A stretch of DNA of 14,975 nucleotides from the NCBI GenBank assembly GCA_029942065.1, contig JAPYTY010000021.1, positions 1 through 14,975 of the forward strand. The letters are read 5' to 3'. Position 1 is the first letter of the stretch. Every line of letters starts with the position of its first letter. The notes below the pieces were generated by a model that was not told where the DNA came from, did no database searches, and saw only the letters and a list, made by a program, of their open reading frames with translations. The DNA is from Acidobacteriota bacterium. GTDB taxonomy: Bacteria > Acidobacteriota > UBA6911 > RPQK01 > JADFOI01. Shown one piece after another: positions 13,314-14,975 of the stretch. Made by a program: the position numbers and the translations under genes.

Positions 13314-14803
13314 AGCGCATCGGCCAGCTCCTTCCATGGAGCGATGCGGCCATGTCCGGGGACGATCTGATTCACTCTCCACCCTTCCTTGACCACGGCG
13401 TCGTAAAATTCACGGGTGTAGGGGCGCAGAACCGGGTCCCCGGTTTCACCCTGAAGGATGGAGAGCATGTCGCTCTGGAAGATGAGCCCCTCCCGGGGCA
13501 GATAAATCGCCAGATAACCATCGGCATGGGCGTTCGGGACATGCAGCAGTTCCACGGTTCGGGTCCCGTCGCTGATGGTTTGACGTTCATCCACCGTCTC
13601 AATTTGAGGTTCCAGTCCGGATTCGGCCAGCAGGTCCGGTTTCAAGGTGTGAGGCCGGGTCAGGATCTCCCGGATAATTTCCTCATTGTTGGCATGAGTG
13701 ACAACGATGGCTCCTTCACCGGCGTAGGTACGGATTCCCCCGGTGTGATCTGCATGATGATGAGTGGTGACTAGGTAGCGAATGGGTTTGTCTCCCACCG
13801 TCTCCCGGATCTGACGGATGACTTCCAATGACTGCCTCTCATTGTTGGGCCCTTCGGCCACCAGGATGAACTCGTCGAATTCCACCCACATGTTGTTCAT
13901 GCTCACGCTTTCGCCTAGGTACACTCCTGGAGCCAGTTCGGTGGGTTCCACCGGGAGGGTATCGGCGCCAAGCAGAGCCTGGGCTCGTTCCCGAATGGAG
14001 AGCTCCGTCTCCGGGATCTCGAAGCGCTCTTCCGGAAGGTCCTGGTTGATCGTGATCTCGGTCCACTCCAGCATTCGGGTCACTTCGCCCATCTCCCGGG
14101 TGGTCTCGGTGAAGGGGAGCGTCAGTCCTCCCATTTCAAGGTAGTTGGAGAAGCTCCGCTCCTTGTCCAGATCTCCATAGGGGTTGCGCTCTTCGGTGAA
14201 CTCCAGCTTCGAGATCACATCGGATCCGTGGCCCATGGTGATCTTGTAGAGCGTTCCGTCGATGTATCGTACCTGGGTAATGTGTACCGGTTGTCCGTCG
14301 ACCTCGGTCGATTCGTAACCCTCAATGCTGCTTTCGCTGCCCAGCGCATGAACCAGGAACTTCACGATGTCCCGGTCCCACTCCTTCTGGTATCCTTCCA
14401 TCTGCCCGGGCTCCAGCGGCCTGAGGGCTCTTCCCTGAACGTCTCGATATCCTCCCCTGGCGGCATTCGCCACTGTTATGATTTCCCGCTCACCGCTCAG
14501 ATTTACTTCACGGGGAACGGTGAAATCGATGATCTGGGTGTAAGCGCCGGGTGAACCGATCAGTAGACGTTCTGCGGTCACTCGAGCCTGCCCCAGAGAG
14601 TTGGATTGTCGGTTGCCTCGACGGGTGATGTTTTCGATTCCCCTGAGTGTTTCCAGCCCTCCCATCGCCTCGGCGGCGTCTTCCAGCACTTGCCGGCCCT
14701 GCTCCTGGGGCGTGGGTGAAGAGCAGTTGAGCTGAAAACTAAGAATGAACGATACGAAAAGCACACCAAAAGTATGGTGAAATTTAAAACCACGGGTTCT
14801 CAT
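13304..14803 (-). CDS. Exported MBL-fold metallo-hydrolase with an N-terminal accessory domain
   Basis: The 499-residue protein has a hydrophobic export segment (about 9-26) ending in QLNCSS. Cys27 could be a lipoprotein cysteine, although Asn at -1 is a weak lipobox. Residues about 30-260 form a domain starting DAAEAMGGLETLRGIENI, like LolA/outer-membrane-lipoprotein-type domains common in acidobacterial and Bacteroidetes proteins. The C-terminal metallo-beta-lactamase fold has HHHADH as the HxHxDH motif, a further His in NAHADG, the metal-bridging Asp in FQSD and the last His in VPGHG. All ligands for two metal ions are present. It resembles SoxH-like hydrolases; substrate unknown. The start at 14803 follows AAAGGAGGT by about 8 nt; the longer frame from 14842 would put that ribosome binding site inside the gene. 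It converges on the molybdenum hydroxylase operon and is probably a separate unit. Confidence 0.85.
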   Translation of the reverse strand: MRTRGFKFHHTFGVLFVSFILSFQLNCSSPTPQEQGRQVLEDAAEAMGGLETLRGIENITRRGNRQSNSLGQARVTAERLLIGSPGAYTQIIDFTVPREVNLSGEREIITVANAARGGYRDVQGRALRPLEPGQMEGYQKEWDRDIVKFLVHALGSESSIEGYESTEVDGQPVHITQVRYIDGTLYKITMGHGSDVISKLEFTEERNPYGDLDKERSFSNYLEMGGLTLPFTETTREMGEVTRMLEWTEITINQDLPEERFEIPETELSIRERAQALLGADTLPVEPTELAPGVYLGESVSMNNMWVEFDEFILVAEGPNNERQSLEVIRQIRETVGDKPIRYLVTTHHHADHTGGIRTYAGEGAIVVTHANNEEIIREILTRPHTLKPDLLAESGLEPQIETVDERQTISDGTRTVELLHVPNAHADGYLAIYLPREGLIFQSDMLSILQGETGDPVLRPYTREFYDAVVKEGWRVNQIVPGHGRIAPWKELADALKE

Positions 14804-14841
14804 GATGATTGACCTCCTTTGTTCTTGGACTTGATCCGGCA

Positions 14842-14870
14842 ATTCTATGCCACGAGATCGGAAAGCGAAA
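14842..14870 (-). promoter_or_regulatory. Candidate promoter for the MBL-fold hydrolase
   Basis: On the minus strand TAGAAT (14847-14842) is a good -10 box about 39 nt before the start codon. The hexamer 17 nt upstream, TTTCGC (14870-14865), matches the -35 consensus poorly. It lies just downstream of the dispersed repeat at 14880-14928. Confidence 0.35.
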
Positions 14871-14879
14871 GTCGGCCGG

Positions 14880-14928
14880 CCGCTGGTCTGCGACCAGCGC
14901 GTTCCACGTTCCAGGTTCCACGTTCCAA
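14880..14928 (-). repeat. Second copy of the hairpin-plus-heptamer dispersed repeat
   Basis: The hairpin CGCTGGTC (14881-14888), loop TGC, GACCAGCG (14892-14899) is followed by four GTTCCAN heptamers (14901-14928). Read on the minus strand, the order and sequence match 5220-5264: GTGGAAC-type heptamers, then CGCTGGTC-NNN-GACCAGCGG. Over about 42 aligned bases I count roughly three differences. It lies upstream of the MBL-fold gene, in noncoding DNA. Confidence 0.92.
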
Positions 14929-14956
14929 CTTGGCACGATCCTGCAGCCTGTCGTAG

Positions 14957-14975
14957 GGGCGCACGGCGTGCGCCC
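14957..14975. repeat. Hairpin running into the window end
   Basis: GGGCGCAC (14957-14964), loop GGC, GTGCGCCC (14968-14975) is a perfect 8-bp inverted repeat following TCGTAG. It may extend beyond the window. It is probably another small dispersed palindrome rather than a terminator, as no gene end is seen nearby. Confidence 0.7.

Overview
The window is about 15 kb of moderately GC-rich bacterial chromosome, densely coding. It has no rRNA, tRNA, CRISPR array, transposase or phage gene that I can see. The mix of genes and the style of the intergenic DNA resemble Acidobacteriota or a similar environmental lineage: a secreted amidohydrolase, family III CoA-transferases, a molybdenum hydroxylase cluster, a secreted CXXCH/QW-motif protein, a lipoprotein-like metallo-beta-lactamase-fold hydrolase, and abundant 7-bp tandem repeats and palindromic elements between genes. 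That taxonomic guess is an inference of low confidence.

Layout. (1) 19-1662, minus: secreted amidohydrolase that ends at an in-frame TAA where the family normally continues. (2) 1663-1971: divergent promoter region with a good sigma70-type promoter for the next operon. (3) 1972-6486, plus: a three-gene catabolic operon of a p-hydroxycinnamoyl-CoA hydratase/lyase-like crotonase, an acyl-CoA dehydrogenase, and an 840-residue protein made of two CaiB/BaiF CoA-transferase domains. (4) 6487-6720: a composite inverted-repeat element between convergent genes. (5) 6721-7989, minus: an MFS transporter of anion:cation-symporter type. (6) 7990-8405: divergent intergenic region filled by a roughly 170-bp imperfect palindrome, hairpins and heptamer repeats. 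(7) 8406-13208, plus: a molybdenum hydroxylase operon (Mo subunit, 2x[2Fe-2S] subunit, FAD subunit, CoxG/SRPBCC protein) ending in a small exported CXXCH protein. (8) 13304-14803, minus: an exported MBL-fold hydrolase. (9) 14804-14975: its upstream region, carrying a second copy of the dispersed repeat.

How the genes may work together (inference): the transporter would import an organic acid, the CoA-transferase would activate it to a CoA thioester, the dehydrogenase would introduce an alpha,beta double bond, and the crotonase would hydrate or cleave it. The molybdenum hydroxylase would hydroxylate an aromatic or heterocyclic carbon. The substrate cannot be read from the sequence. The crotonase keeps the catalytic Glu of the hydratase/lyase family but lacks the two tyrosines that hold a para-hydroxyl group, so the substrate probably differs from feruloyl- or coumaroyl-CoA.

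The most unusual points are: (a) the two CoA-transferase domains are joined by a linker that is itself a dispersed intergenic repeat (heptamers plus a hairpin), with a second copy at the right end of the window; (b) only the second CoA-transferase domain keeps the catalytic Asp; (c) the transporter's start codon and ribosome binding site lie inside the terminal repeat of a large palindromic element.
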